A stretch of DNA of 64,000 nucleotides from an uncultured Lachnospiraceae bacterium (lineage in GTDB: Bacteria; Bacillota; Clostridia; Lachnospirales; Lachnospiraceae). The stretch is from NCBI GenBank assembly GCA_900548905.1, contig URMK01000008.1, forward strand, positions 62,001 through 126,000, written 5' to 3'. This document shows positions 40,497 to 48,775 of this stretch, one piece after another (position 1 is the first letter of the stretch; each line of letters starts with the position of its first letter). The translations under genes were made by a program, and so were the position numbers. Below the pieces are notes generated by a model. That model was not told where the DNA came from and ran no database searches. It saw nothing but the letters and a program-made list of their open reading frames with translations.

Positions 40497-41315
40497 ATGA
40501 ATTACACCCGTTTAGAATTGCAGAACCAATTAAAAGAAATGGACTTGTATCCAACAGATACCGTTCTTGTACATTCTTCCATGAAATCGATGGGAGCGGT
40601 GGAGGGAGGCGCAGATACCGTACTGGATGCCCTGATGGAATATTTTTCAAGGGGGCTTCTTCTGCTTCCCACCCATACCTGGGCGCAGATGGGGGAGGAA
40701 TACCGTGAATTTGACCCTGTGAAGGAGGATGCCTGTGTGGGAATTCTGCCCAATCTTTTCCGTAAGAGGCCCGGTGTGTGCCGCTCTCTTCATCCTACCC
40801 ACAGTATGGCGGCTTATGGTGCGGGAGCGGAAGAATATACAGCCGGGGAAGAGAAGTGCAATACGCCGTGTACTCCCGGCGGATGCTATGACCGGCTGAA
40901 AGACATAAATGGCAGAATCCTTTTGGCGGGAGTGACACATGCCCGTAATACCTATATCCACAGTGTGGAAGAGGTGCTGAACATTCCTAACCGTTTGACG
41001 GATAAACCGGTGGAATTCTATACGAAGATGCCTGACGGAAGCCGGAAGAAAATCTTTATGAGGAGGCACTATAATGCGGTACAGCCTTATATTTCGGAGG
41101 ATTTTGTAAAGCTGACGCAGGCCTTTTATGAGACGGGGGCCGCCAGGCAGGTTCGGTTTGGCAATGCTGAATGCATCCTGTGTGACGCGCGAGGGATATT
41201 TGAGGTTACCAGGCATATTCTGGCTCCTGATCCGGAATGTATTATCACGAGTCCCGCGATTCCTTCTTCCAGATGGGAGGATTTTAAAGGAGGCCCCTAT
41301 TTTCTGCAGGCTTGA
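40497..41315 (+). CDS. AAC(3)-family aminoglycoside N-acetyltransferase-like protein
   Basis: A 272-residue protein of the antibiotic N-acetyltransferase fold: DTVLVHSSMKSMGAVEGGADTVLDAL, then LLLPTHTW, HPTHSMAAYG and the middle LLAGVTHARNTYIHSVEE. The conserved His residues and acidic residues of the coenzyme-A site are kept. Many chromosomal members in gut Bacillota have not been shown to inactivate drugs and may act on a natural amino sugar or amine, so drug resistance should not be concluded. It ends in a strong convergent terminator. Confidence 0.85.
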   Translation: MNYTRLELQNQLKEMDLYPTDTVLVHSSMKSMGAVEGGADTVLDALMEYFSRGLLLLPTHTWAQMGEEYREFDPVKEDACVGILPNLFRKRPGVCRSLHPTHSMAAYGAGAEEYTAGEEKCNTPCTPGGCYDRLKDINGRILLAGVTHARNTYIHSVEEVLNIPNRLTDKPVEFYTKMPDGSRKKIFMRRHYNAVQPYISEDFVKLTQAFYETGAARQVRFGNAECILCDARGIFEVTRHILAPDPECIITSPAIPSSRWEDFKGGPYFLQA

Positions 41316-41346
41316 AATCATAGGCTTCGCCGGCGGAAATAAAAAT

Positions 41347-41387
41347 GCCGCAGGGTCATGAGAACAAATGACCCTGCGGCTGTTTTT
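41347..41387. terminator. Bidirectional terminator between convergent genes
   Basis: GCCGCAGGGTCAT (41347-41359) pairs with ATGACCCTGCGGC (41368-41380) and is followed by TGTTTTTG. Confidence 0.88.
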
Positions 41388-41394
41388 GCTGATT

Positions 41395-42243
41395 TTATTT
41401 CGCTGCGGTTACGGAGATGATGTGAGGATTTACGCCTTCATACCAGTACAGATAACCTTCCAGATCGATTACATCACCGATTTGCAGGTCCTTTACTGCC
41501 GCATATACGTCGGTGGTATTGTCGCACAGGTAGGATTCTACAACGAAGGAATAGGTCTCGCCGTTCAGGGAAACGTTGAAGTACAGGTCGTCACCGTCCG
41601 TGCCGGATCCGTCCCAGTTGTACAGGTAAGCAACATCGTTCCCGGCCTCATCCTGTCCGGCGGCTTCCACGGTCATGCCTTTAAATGCAACATACTGGTT
41701 CTGATAGTCGATCAGTTCATCGGTTCCCAGCATTGCGGTAACATCTTTGACAGGAGCAAGATAGGTGTCTCCTTCCACGATTTCAAAGGTAGCATCCATA
41801 ATTTCCACTTCACCGGACCACTCCGCTTTATATCCTGTTACCTTGATCTTGGTTCCGGGAACCAGCTTTTCATAATCTTCCTCTGAGCAGGCCATGTTGT
41901 ACACGAAATAGGCGCCGTCCTGATCCTGGGTATATACGGTAGCCTTGTCTTCCCACCATGACTGCTTTGCCTGGACATAGGTTTCGACAACAACTTCGGA
42001 ATCCAGATCTGCGGCCATGTACTCCTCATAGGACAACACGCCTACGGTGCCGGCGGCATCTGCCGTGGTTTCTGTGGATGCTTCTTCCGATACGGCTGCT
42101 GTAGTTTCTTCCGGAACAGCGCTGGAAGCTTCGGTAACGGCTTCAACGGTGCTTTCTGCCGCAGGGGCATTCTCAGTCTTTGCGCAGCCGGTCATTCCGA
42201 GCACAAGAGAGAGGGTCAGGGATAAAACGATTGCTTTTTTCAT
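41395..42243 (-). CDS. Lipoprotein with OB-fold-like repeats
   Basis: About 282 residues, start at 42243 with AAGGAGAA upstream. The signal peptide ends in GMTGC, with Cys20 as the lipid site, then a Glu/Ala/Thr-rich linker to about residue 70. The body carries two related segments, each with a VxxxxxxxxxYxxxxDGAYFVYNMA/PGTKIKVTGY or DLQIGDVIDLEGYLYWY pattern, like OB-fold domains of secreted proteins. These would bind a ligand at the cell surface; no catalytic motif is seen. A promoter (TTGATC/TATAAT) lies between it and the sugar transporter genes, so it can be expressed on its own. Confidence 0.75.
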   Translation of the reverse strand: MKKAIVLSLTLSLVLGMTGCAKTENAPAAESTVEAVTEASSAVPEETTAAVSEEASTETTADAAGTVGVLSYEEYMAADLDSEVVVETYVQAKQSWWEDKATVYTQDQDGAYFVYNMACSEEDYEKLVPGTKIKVTGYKAEWSGEVEIMDATFEIVEGDTYLAPVKDVTAMLGTDELIDYQNQYVAFKGMTVEAAGQDEAGNDVAYLYNWDGSGTDGDDLYFNVSLNGETYSFVVESYLCDNTTDVYAAVKDLQIGDVIDLEGYLYWYEGVNPHIISVTAAK

Positions 42244-42290
42244 AACATTCTCCTTTTTACTGATGGGCATTTTACATAACAAACAAAGTC

Positions 42291-42319
42291 ATTATATACC
42301 TGAAAATACCAGGGATCAA
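42291..42319 (-). promoter_or_regulatory. Promoter of the lipoprotein gene
   Basis: On the minus strand, TTGATC (42319-42314), 17 bases, TATAAT (42296-42291), 48 bases before the start codon at 42243. Confidence 0.7.
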
Positions 42320-42328
42320 CAGAAACTG

Positions 42329-43930
42329 TCAAGAATTCCTCTTTTTTTTCATGCCCTGCCGGATGAGATATACAAGTATTAATATCCATGCGCCGGCAAG
42401 ACAGGAAAGCAGGGCGGCGGCTGTGGGCGGCAGAGGGCCGAGATCCGCTTTGCCGGCGGAAGCGGGGCCGCTTTCGTTCAGGTGGTAGAGGGAGGTTACA
42501 TCTTCGTAAAGATCCGCGATAAAAGCGTCGTTAATCTCTTTCTTACGCCGGACTGCTTTTGTGACCTCCTCCACAAGCTGGCCGGAGGCGCTGCGCAGGG
42601 AGGCGGAGCCATTGAATACAGGGGTGACAAACGTATCGTCCACATGCTCCAGCAGGAGACGGGAGGCCTTGATCTTCACATCATAATGGAGGGAATTGTC
42701 CTCGCCGCACCGGGAGAGGTAATCCTGGTAGGCGGAGGCGTTTTGTGCTTTGCTCGTCACAGGGACGTAACCTTCCGTCCGGGAATAGGCGATCTGTACC
42801 TCATTGGTGAGAAGGTACTGGGTAAAGAGCCAGGAAGCCAGCACTTCCTGGGGATCTGTCTTATTAAACACACAGACGGAGGGGCCCTGGGATATCATTT
42901 GGGGATGCTCCGGATTATACTGGGGAATCATCCTCACCTCGGTTTCGAAGTCCACAAGTGCCTCCTCACTGATATCGGTGAGAGGCGCATCCGTACCCAT
43001 CCAGGTAGCTCCGGCAGTGGAATCAACAGCGAAAATACACTGGCCCGCATTCATAAAATTGGCGGGATAGCTGGATATCTTAAAGGTGGAGAAGGCGCCT
43101 GATTTTGCATGCTCTGCAACTGTGTACAGGAACTGGGTGGTGGTATCGTTAAACAGCTGGATTTCCCCGTTTTCAGAAGCATAGCCGGCATCATTCTGCT
43201 TCAGATACTGGATCATCATGTTATCCGTGGATTTGTAGATAAAGGGGATCATGACGGACTGTCCGTTAATGAGATAATTTCCGTTGGCATCCTTGGCCAT
43301 GGCAGCCTCGGAAACCTCCCATATAAAATCCCATGTCAGCGTATCCGGAAGGGTGTAGCCCAGCTTTTCCACATAGGTTTTATTGATATAGCAGGCTTCT
43401 GTGGAACGCATGAAGGGCAGGGCGTATGTCTGCCCGTTTAAGGAACATTCCCGGAGAAACTGTCCGATGATTTCCTCCTGTGTAGGAGAGTCGAAGAGAA
43501 GCTCGCTTCCGCCCAAGCCATACCCGGGATCGGCAATCAGCCCGTCCAGGGGAACCACGGTGCTGCTTCCCGTCAGATAGGTGGCAATATGATCCGGATA
43601 GGTAATGCATACGTTGGGCGTGGTATCCGTGGCAATGTTGGTGATGACATCGTTGTAAATCTTGCCATAATCCGTATATAACCGCAGGTTCACAGTGATA
43701 TTCGGGTACAGCTGCTGAAAATCCGTAATCGCTTTCTTATAAATGTCCGTCTGGGTTTTGTTCGTATCGTTTTTTGCCCAAAAAGTGATCTCATATTGCC
43801 TGGAGGTATCAAACTGTCCGGGGATGGAAAAGGTCTTTTGGCCTCCCTGGCCGTGGCAGCCGGTCAGCATCGACAGGGCAAGCAGGAGAAAAAACAGGGC
43901 GGCGCTCTTTTTTATGTGCGTTGTTTTCAT
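42329..43930 (-). CDS. Carbohydrate ABC transporter substrate-binding lipoprotein
   Basis: A 533-residue lipoprotein with lipobox SMLTGC (Cys25). The body resembles carbohydrate-binding proteins of the family 1 type: ITFWAKNDTNKTQTDIYKKAITDFQQLYP, LPFMRSTEACYINKTYVEKLGY, and GQCIFAVDSTAGATWMG. Unusually it also ends with a membrane segment (ALLSCLAGAWILILVYLIRQG) and a basic tail, so it may be tethered at both ends. It is the last gene of the transporter operon and overlaps the second permease by 4 bases. A sugar or glycerol-phosphate-like substrate is expected from the partners; none can be named. Confidence 0.85.
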   Translation of the reverse strand: MKTTHIKKSAALFFLLLALSMLTGCHGQGGQKTFSIPGQFDTSRQYEITFWAKNDTNKTQTDIYKKAITDFQQLYPNITVNLRLYTDYGKIYNDVITNIATDTTPNVCITYPDHIATYLTGSSTVVPLDGLIADPGYGLGGSELLFDSPTQEEIIGQFLRECSLNGQTYALPFMRSTEACYINKTYVEKLGYTLPDTLTWDFIWEVSEAAMAKDANGNYLINGQSVMIPFIYKSTDNMMIQYLKQNDAGYASENGEIQLFNDTTTQFLYTVAEHAKSGAFSTFKISSYPANFMNAGQCIFAVDSTAGATWMGTDAPLTDISEEALVDFETEVRMIPQYNPEHPQMISQGPSVCVFNKTDPQEVLASWLFTQYLLTNEVQIAYSRTEGYVPVTSKAQNASAYQDYLSRCGEDNSLHYDVKIKASRLLLEHVDDTFVTPVFNGSASLRSASGQLVEEVTKAVRRKKEINDAFIADLYEDVTSLYHLNESGPASAGKADLGPLPPTAAALLSCLAGAWILILVYLIRQGMKKKRNS

Positions 43931-44790
43931 CCCTTGGTACCTCCTCTGGATACGCCTTCCATGATTTTTCTGCGGAATACCAGGAACAGCAGGATCAGCG
44001 GAACCGAGATCACAACAACTGCAGCCATCATAGCCGGGATATTCTCGCGCCCGAATCCGTTTTCACGGATTTCCTGAATCCCGTTTGAGACCAGATAATA
44101 ACTGGGATCATCCGTAATCAGCCGGGGCCATACATAGGAATTCCAGCACTCGATCATCTTCAGGATAGTGATGGTGACGAGGGTGGGCTTGCAGATAGGG
44201 ATCATGACTTTCCACAGATATTTGAAATCGGAGGTGCCGTCCGCCTTGGCGGCGCGGTACAGTTCATCCGGTACCAGTTCAAAGTTCTCCTTTAACAGAT
44301 AGATGTAAAATACGGAGGTGACGGAGGGCAGGATGAGGCCGAGGAAGGTATTGCGCATATCAAGGTTGGTGACCGTTGCGTAATTGGTGATGATGACCAG
44401 CTCATTGGGAATCATCATCAGGGAAAGCAGCAGTGTAAAAGCGATATTTTTCCCGCGAAACGACAGCCTTGCAAACGCATAGGCCGCCAGGGTAATCACA
44501 ACCAGCATGATAGCTGTGGTAGCCAGGGTAAAAAGCAGCGTATTCAGAAGATAGCCGGCAAGCGGCACCGTGGTGAAGGCATCGGAAAAGTTTTGCAGCG
44601 TGGGGGAGTGCGGGAAAAAGGAGGGGACGCGCTCCGCATTATAGGAACCGTAGCTTTTTACGGAGGTGAGCAGCATCCAATAAAAAGGAAACAGTACCAC
44701 AAGCGCCCAGAATGCCAGCAGGATATAAATGAGAGTGTTCGTGATCCGTTTACGTCGTTTTGCAGTTTTTTCTATTTTACGGTAATCCAT
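43927..44790 (-). CDS. Carbohydrate ABC permease, MalG-like
   Basis: About 287 residues with six membrane segments and the EAA loop YRAAKADGTSDFKYLWKVMIPICKP. The start is not certain: the ATG at 44790 (MDYRKIEK) has a weak GGGAAC; frames starting further upstream begin inside a GC-rich hairpin with no ribosome binding site. The stop overlaps the start of the binding-protein gene (ATGA). It forms a heterodimeric channel with the MalF-like permease encoded 42 bases upstream. Confidence 0.85.
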   Translation of the reverse strand: MDYRKIEKTAKRRKRITNTLIYILLAFWALVVLFPFYWMLLTSVKSYGSYNAERVPSFFPHSPTLQNFSDAFTTVPLAGYLLNTLLFTLATTAIMLVVITLAAYAFARLSFRGKNIAFTLLLSLMMIPNELVIITNYATVTNLDMRNTFLGLILPSVTSVFYIYLLKENFELVPDELYRAAKADGTSDFKYLWKVMIPICKPTLVTITILKMIECWNSYVWPRLITDDPSYYLVSNGIQEIRENGFGRENIPAMMAAVVVISVPLILLFLVFRRKIMEGVSRGGTKG

Positions 44791-44804
44791 GGTTGTTCCC
44801 ATCT

Positions 44805-44831
44805 GCGCACTTTTGTGCGCGTACAAAAGTT
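44805..44831. repeat. GCGCAC hairpin element between permease genes
   Basis: GCGCAC-TTTT-GTGCGC (44805-44820) forms a perfect hairpin, with a second overlapping repeat ACAAAAG/CTTTTGT. It resembles the GCGC hairpins at 48692-48716 and 52212-52233. Confidence 0.55.
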
Positions 44832-44832
44832 T

Positions 44833-45741
44833 TTATATATAGTGGACATGCTTTCTGCTGATTAACAGATTGATACAGGTTATGGTGAGCACGATGGCAA
44901 ACAGAAGGATGGCTGCCGCGGATGCGTAAGATGGGTAGCCGCCGCTGCTGCCGTAGAGCATGTCGTACACATAACCGACGATGGTGTTCATCCCCGCCGC
45001 ATTCAGATCCGTACCGAACAGGGCGACGGCGTCGCTGTATGCCTTAAAGGCGCCGATGAAGCCGGTAATCACCAGATAAAAGAGCATGGGAGAGATCATG
45101 GGAAGCGTGATTCTGGTGAAAATCCGTAGCTTCGAAGTCCCGTCCACCTGAGCAGCACGGTAATAGCTTTGGTTTACGGAGGCCAGCGCACTGGTGAGAA
45201 TCAGGATTTTAAAGGGCATAACCACCCAGATGGTGTACAGGCACAGGACAGTCATCTTCGCCCAGTAGGGGCCGTCTATAAAATCAACGGATGGGCCGCC
45301 GAACCAGTGGATCAGAAGATTCACAAGCCCGTCGGAGTAGGCGGTTTTCTTAAAAAGTACCATGAAAACAAGGCCCACGGCAAGCGTATTGGTCACATAA
45401 GGCAGAAAATAAACGGTCTGGAACAGGTCGCGGAGCGGCTTGACGGAGCTTAAAGCAACGGAAAGCAACAAGGCCAGCCCCGTAGAGGCCGGAACGGTGA
45501 TGATCACCAGCAGGAAGGTGTTCTTCACTGCCTGCAGAAAGTAGGGATCATGCAGCACATAGGAATAATTGTAGCCGCCTGTTCCATAGCTGGTCCGGGA
45601 TGCAAAGTTGTAACCCTCCTCAAAGGAATATATAAATACGTCAATGAGCGGATAAATCATAAATATACCCAGAAAAAGTACAGCCGGGAGCAGGTACAGC
45701 CAAGCTTTTCCGCCGCCGGAAATAACGTTATCATTCTTCAT
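44833..45741 (-). CDS. Carbohydrate ABC permease, MalF-like
   Basis: About 302 residues from the ATG at 45741 with GGAGGG upstream. It has six membrane segments, a periplasmic insertion after the first and the EAA loop YRAAQVDGTSKLRIFTRITLPMISP. It starts 11 bases inside the end of the ATPase gene, so it is co-translated. Together with the MalG-like partner it forms the pore. Typical motifs such as YVTNTLAVGLVFMVLF are intact. Confidence 0.87.
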   Translation of the reverse strand: MKNDNVISGGGKAWLYLLPAVLFLGIFMIYPLIDVFIYSFEEGYNFASRTSYGTGGYNYSYVLHDPYFLQAVKNTFLLVIITVPASTGLALLLSVALSSVKPLRDLFQTVYFLPYVTNTLAVGLVFMVLFKKTAYSDGLVNLLIHWFGGPSVDFIDGPYWAKMTVLCLYTIWVVMPFKILILTSALASVNQSYYRAAQVDGTSKLRIFTRITLPMISPMLFYLVITGFIGAFKAYSDAVALFGTDLNAAGMNTIVGYVYDMLYGSSGGYPSYASAAAILLFAIVLTITCINLLISRKHVHYI

Positions 45742-46840
45742 AACAGCCCTCCCGGATACGTTCGCCGCTGTTCTTGTCAAAAAGGAATACCTTGCCCGGT
45801 TTCAGTGAGAATCTTACCGTATCAGAAGAAGTATCCACACGGCTCTCCGATCCGGCAATGGAACGGATGAGAGTATTTTCACAGTCAGGGTGGGTGGAAA
45901 CGATACTGATATCACGTCCCATGACCTCCACACCGTTCAGGGAACAGTTCAGGGGACCGTCTTCCTGCAGAAGGAACCCTTCCGGACGGATTCCGACCCA
46001 TACCTCCCTGTCCGTCACACCGGAAACGGGCAGGACAGGAGCTTCTCCGATATAAAGCAGGCGGTCCTGTACCTTCCCGTGAAAAATATTGATGGGAGGG
46101 GTTCCCAGAAACTTCGCTACGAACAGATTGACCGGATCGTCATATACCTCCTGGGGCTTCCCAATCTGCTGGATGACACCTTCCTTCATGACAACGATCC
46201 CGTCGGAAATACTCATGGCTTCCTCCTGGTCATGGGTGACGAAGACCGTAGTGATCTGTGTTGCTTTCTGGATTTTACGGATTTCTTCCCTTGTCTGCAG
46301 CCGCAGACGGGCATCCAGGTTGGAAAGAGGCTCGTCCAACAGGAGGACATGCGGCATTTTGACCAAAGCACGTGCAATGGCGACACGCTGTTGCTGCCCT
46401 CCGGACAATTCGCTGGGCTTTCTGTCCATCAGATCCCCGATCTGAACAAGTGCGGCGGCGTTGGAAGCACGTTCCAGCATTTCGGCCCTGGTCAGCTTCT
46501 GAGCCCCTTTCAAATTTTCCAGAGGAAAAAGGATATTCTGTTTTACGGTCAAATGGGGGTAGAGGGCATAATTCTGGAATACCATACCCACCCCCCTGTG
46601 CTCCGGTGGAAGGTTGGTCACGTCCTTATCACCGAAGAATATTTTCCCTTCCGTGGGTTTTTCCAGGCCGCAGATAAGGTTGAGCGTAGTGCTTTTGCCG
46701 CAGCCGGAGGGGCCGAGAAGGCCGATCAATTTACCATCCGGGATCGCAAAGGTGAAATGATCTACGGCGATTACATCACCATGGATTTTCTTATTGCGGT
46801 TGGGGAATTTTTTTGTGAGATTCTGTAATTGGATTTTCAT
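45731..46840 (-). CDS. Carbohydrate ABC transporter ATPase, UgpC/MsmK type
   Basis: About 369 residues. The start at 46840 (MKIQLQNLTKKF) has GAGGA 5 bases upstream. Walker A GPSGCGKST, signature LSGGQQQRVAIARA and Walker B LLLDEPLSNLDARLR are intact, and the C-terminal regulatory TOBE domain (residues about 240-369) is present, which in this class can be inhibited by sugar-specific enzyme IIA. The gene is the first of a four-gene operon (ATPase, MalF-like, MalG-like, binding protein), an unusual order, since the binding protein is normally first. Confidence 0.9.
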   Translation of the reverse strand: MKIQLQNLTKKFPNRNKKIHGDVIAVDHFTFAIPDGKLIGLLGPSGCGKSTTLNLICGLEKPTEGKIFFGDKDVTNLPPEHRGVGMVFQNYALYPHLTVKQNILFPLENLKGAQKLTRAEMLERASNAAALVQIGDLMDRKPSELSGGQQQRVAIARALVKMPHVLLLDEPLSNLDARLRLQTREEIRKIQKATQITTVFVTHDQEEAMSISDGIVVMKEGVIQQIGKPQEVYDDPVNLFVAKFLGTPPINIFHGKVQDRLLYIGEAPVLPVSGVTDREVWVGIRPEGFLLQEDGPLNCSLNGVEVMGRDISIVSTHPDCENTLIRSIAGSESRVDTSSDTVRFSLKPGKVFLFDKNSGERIREGCYEE

Positions 46841-46875
46841 ACGCATCCTCATTTCTGCATGATTTACCAAAATGT

Positions 46876-46881
46876 ATTATA
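46876..46881 (-). promoter_or_regulatory. -10 region of the sugar transporter operon
   Basis: TATAAT on the minus strand at 46881-46876, 36 bases before the start codon. The -35 region is poorly defined. Confidence 0.5.
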
Positions 46882-46928
46882 GCAGATTATGCCAGGTTTA
46901 TCACCGGGTTTTTGTATTATAATTATTT

Positions 46929-46937
46929 TGGTATAAT
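46929..46937 (+). promoter_or_regulatory. Extended -10 promoter upstream of the GNAT gene
   Basis: TGGTATAAT matches TGnTATAAT. A second TATAAT occurs at 47004-47009. Either could serve the gene at 47075. Confidence 0.45.
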
Positions 46938-47074
46938 AATCAGCCAACGGCCGAACTGTTACATTTTTGAACATCCATCTTCCAAAGTGGCCCGTTATTG
47001 AGGTATAATGTGGGATAAGCAAACAGAAACCATAAAAAGCGGGAAGCAGAGAACAGAATCGGAGGACGGAGCAG

Positions 47075-47575
47075 ATGTTTTTTTTACCGACAGATGATTT
47101 GTATGAGGAAGAAATTTTTCTTAAACTTATCAGGACATCAGAAGAGAATAAGGAAAAGGGATATGTACCGGCTTATTATTTTGCCGTTTGCCTGCGCGGC
47201 AGCGGAAAAGAAATAGGCAGCTGTGACTTGAGAATAGGATATAGTGAGAATACATATTACGGGGGCAATATCGGTTATCGGATCGAAGAGCCGTATCGGG
47301 GTAATCACTATGCGGCAAAAGCATGCCGCCTTTTGTTCAAACTGGCCCGGAAACACAATATGGACAGTTTGATCATCACCTGTAATCCGGATAACCGGGC
47401 TTCTGCAAAAACCTGTGAATATGCAGGAGGTATTTTGAAGGAGACGGCGAAGCTCCCTGTTACCAACGAGATGTACCGGGAGGGGGCCAGAGAGAAATGC
47501 ATTTATTTTTTCCCGCTTGTTCAGGGCACTCCTGAATCATTTTCTTACGGCCGGCGCAGCAGCCTGACTGAATAG
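47075..47575 (+). CDS. GNAT family N-acetyltransferase
   Basis: A 166-residue acetyltransferase of the RimJ/RimL-like class. The acetyl-CoA-binding motif is GGNIGYRIEEPYRGNHYAAKACRLLFKLA (shown in part) with the R-x-x-G-x-x-A loop as RGNHYA, and later CNPDNRASAKTCEYAGG, which is typical of the subgroup. GGAGGACGGAGC precedes the ATG. The acceptor is unknown. It is followed after 68 bases by the dihydrouridine synthase gene; the two may be co-transcribed. Confidence 0.85.
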   Translation: MFFLPTDDLYEEEIFLKLIRTSEENKEKGYVPAYYFAVCLRGSGKEIGSCDLRIGYSENTYYGGNIGYRIEEPYRGNHYAAKACRLLFKLARKHNMDSLIITCNPDNRASAKTCEYAGGILKETAKLPVTNEMYREGAREKCIYFFPLVQGTPESFSYGRRSSLTE

Positions 47576-47643
47576 TTACGGTTGACCGGAAGTAGCTGCA
47601 TCCTGCTTTGGCAGGTTCCCATTTGGGAGAAAGGGACACACGG

Positions 47644-48606
47644 ATGGATTTGTATTTTGCGCCCATGGAGGGAATTACCGGCTATATATACAGACGCGCT
47701 TACCACAGCTGCTTTCATCCCATGGATAAGTATTTTACGCCTTTTATAGCGCCCAAACAGGATAAAACCCTGAATTCCAGGGAAAAAAATGATATCCTGC
47801 CGGAACACAATCAGGGCATGCGGGTGGTGCCCCAGATTCTGACCAACAGGGCGGAGGATTTTATGCGCACGGCGGAAAAAATCCGTGAATTCGGCTATCA
47901 TGAGGTAAATCTGAATCTGGGATGTCCGTCAGGGACAGTGGTATCCAAGAAAAAAGGTGCGGGCTTTTTAGGGGAACCGGAAGCACTGGAACGGTTCCTG
48001 GAAGAAATCTTTGGCAGGCTGGATATGGATATTTCCATTAAAACCAGGCTGGGAATGGAGGATGGGGAAGAATTTTACCGGTTGTTGGATATATATAATA
48101 AATACCCGCTGCAGGAACTGATTATTCATCCTCGTGTCCAGGCGGATTATTATAAAAACAGCCCCAACTGGAAGGTTTTCCGGGATGCTTTGCAGATAAG
48201 CCGGAACAGAGTGGTATATAACGGCGATATTTTTTCCGTGGGGGATTATGAACGGTTTACCTCATTCTTCCCGGAGGGCGATGCCGTAATGCTGGGACGG
48301 GGTGTGCTTGCCAATCCGGGTCTGCCCGGACTGCTTTGCGGCGGGAGGCAGCCGTCCGTGCAGGAAATAAAGCAGTTCCTGGACAGGCTGGTAAGCGATT
48401 ACAGGGAAGTGCTTTCCGGTGAAAGAGACGTGCTTTTTCGAATGAAAGAGCTTTGGCATTATATGGGCTTTTTGTTTACGAATCCGGAGAAATATGTAAA
48501 AAAAATAAAAAAGGCGCAGAGGCTGTGTGATTACGAAGAAGCGGTACGGGCTTTATTTCGGGATCAGGGGTTGGCGGAGGCCGGAGCTTTCCGACCCGTC
48601 ATATAG
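47644..48606 (+). CDS. tRNA-dihydrouridine synthase
   Basis: A 320-residue flavoenzyme that reduces uridines in tRNA. The ATG at 47644 starts MDLYFAPMEGITGYIYRRAY, the family start (APMxGxT); AAAGGG lies 9 bases upstream. Catalytic Cys94 is in NLNLGCPSG, and the FMN-binding residues are in ISIKTRLGME and VVYNGDIFS. The C-terminal helical domain is present. It belongs to the DusB/DusC side of the family but cannot be placed further. Terminators are not obvious after it; instead a GC-rich hairpin leads to the symporter operon. Confidence 0.92.
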   Translation: MDLYFAPMEGITGYIYRRAYHSCFHPMDKYFTPFIAPKQDKTLNSREKNDILPEHNQGMRVVPQILTNRAEDFMRTAEKIREFGYHEVNLNLGCPSGTVVSKKKGAGFLGEPEALERFLEEIFGRLDMDISIKTRLGMEDGEEFYRLLDIYNKYPLQELIIHPRVQADYYKNSPNWKVFRDALQISRNRVVYNGDIFSVGDYERFTSFFPEGDAVMLGRGVLANPGLPGLLCGGRQPSVQEIKQFLDRLVSDYREVLSGERDVLFRMKELWHYMGFLFTNPEKYVKKIKKAQRLCDYEEAVRALFRDQGLAEAGAFRPVI

Positions 48607-48691
48607 CGCATTGCCGCAGGTGGTTTTAAATGGAAGCTTGCGTTCCTTATGGTAAAATGTTACAATAATAAAGCTTTGCTGCTTTAAAGCG

Positions 48692-48716
48692 TGTGCGCGG
48701 CAGCGCACATGTGCGC
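48692..48716. repeat. GCGC double-hairpin element
   Basis: TGTGCGC-GGCA-GCGCACA-TGTGCGC: the middle arm can pair with either outer arm (48692-48709, or the perfect palindrome 48703-48716). It lies in the leader of the symporter gene. Confidence 0.6.
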
Positions 48717-48775
48717 AAGGGCAGTAACCCATAATATGCAGTACCCGGGATAAATTATACAAAGGAGACAGAACG

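Noticed and set aside
40497..41315. Aminoglycoside resistance gene
   Set aside because: The AAC(3)-like family is broad; resistance cannot be concluded from sequence alone.
45890..46828. 312-codon plus-strand frame opposite the sugar ABC ATPase
   Set aside because: The minus strand has clear Walker motifs; the plus-strand frame has no support.
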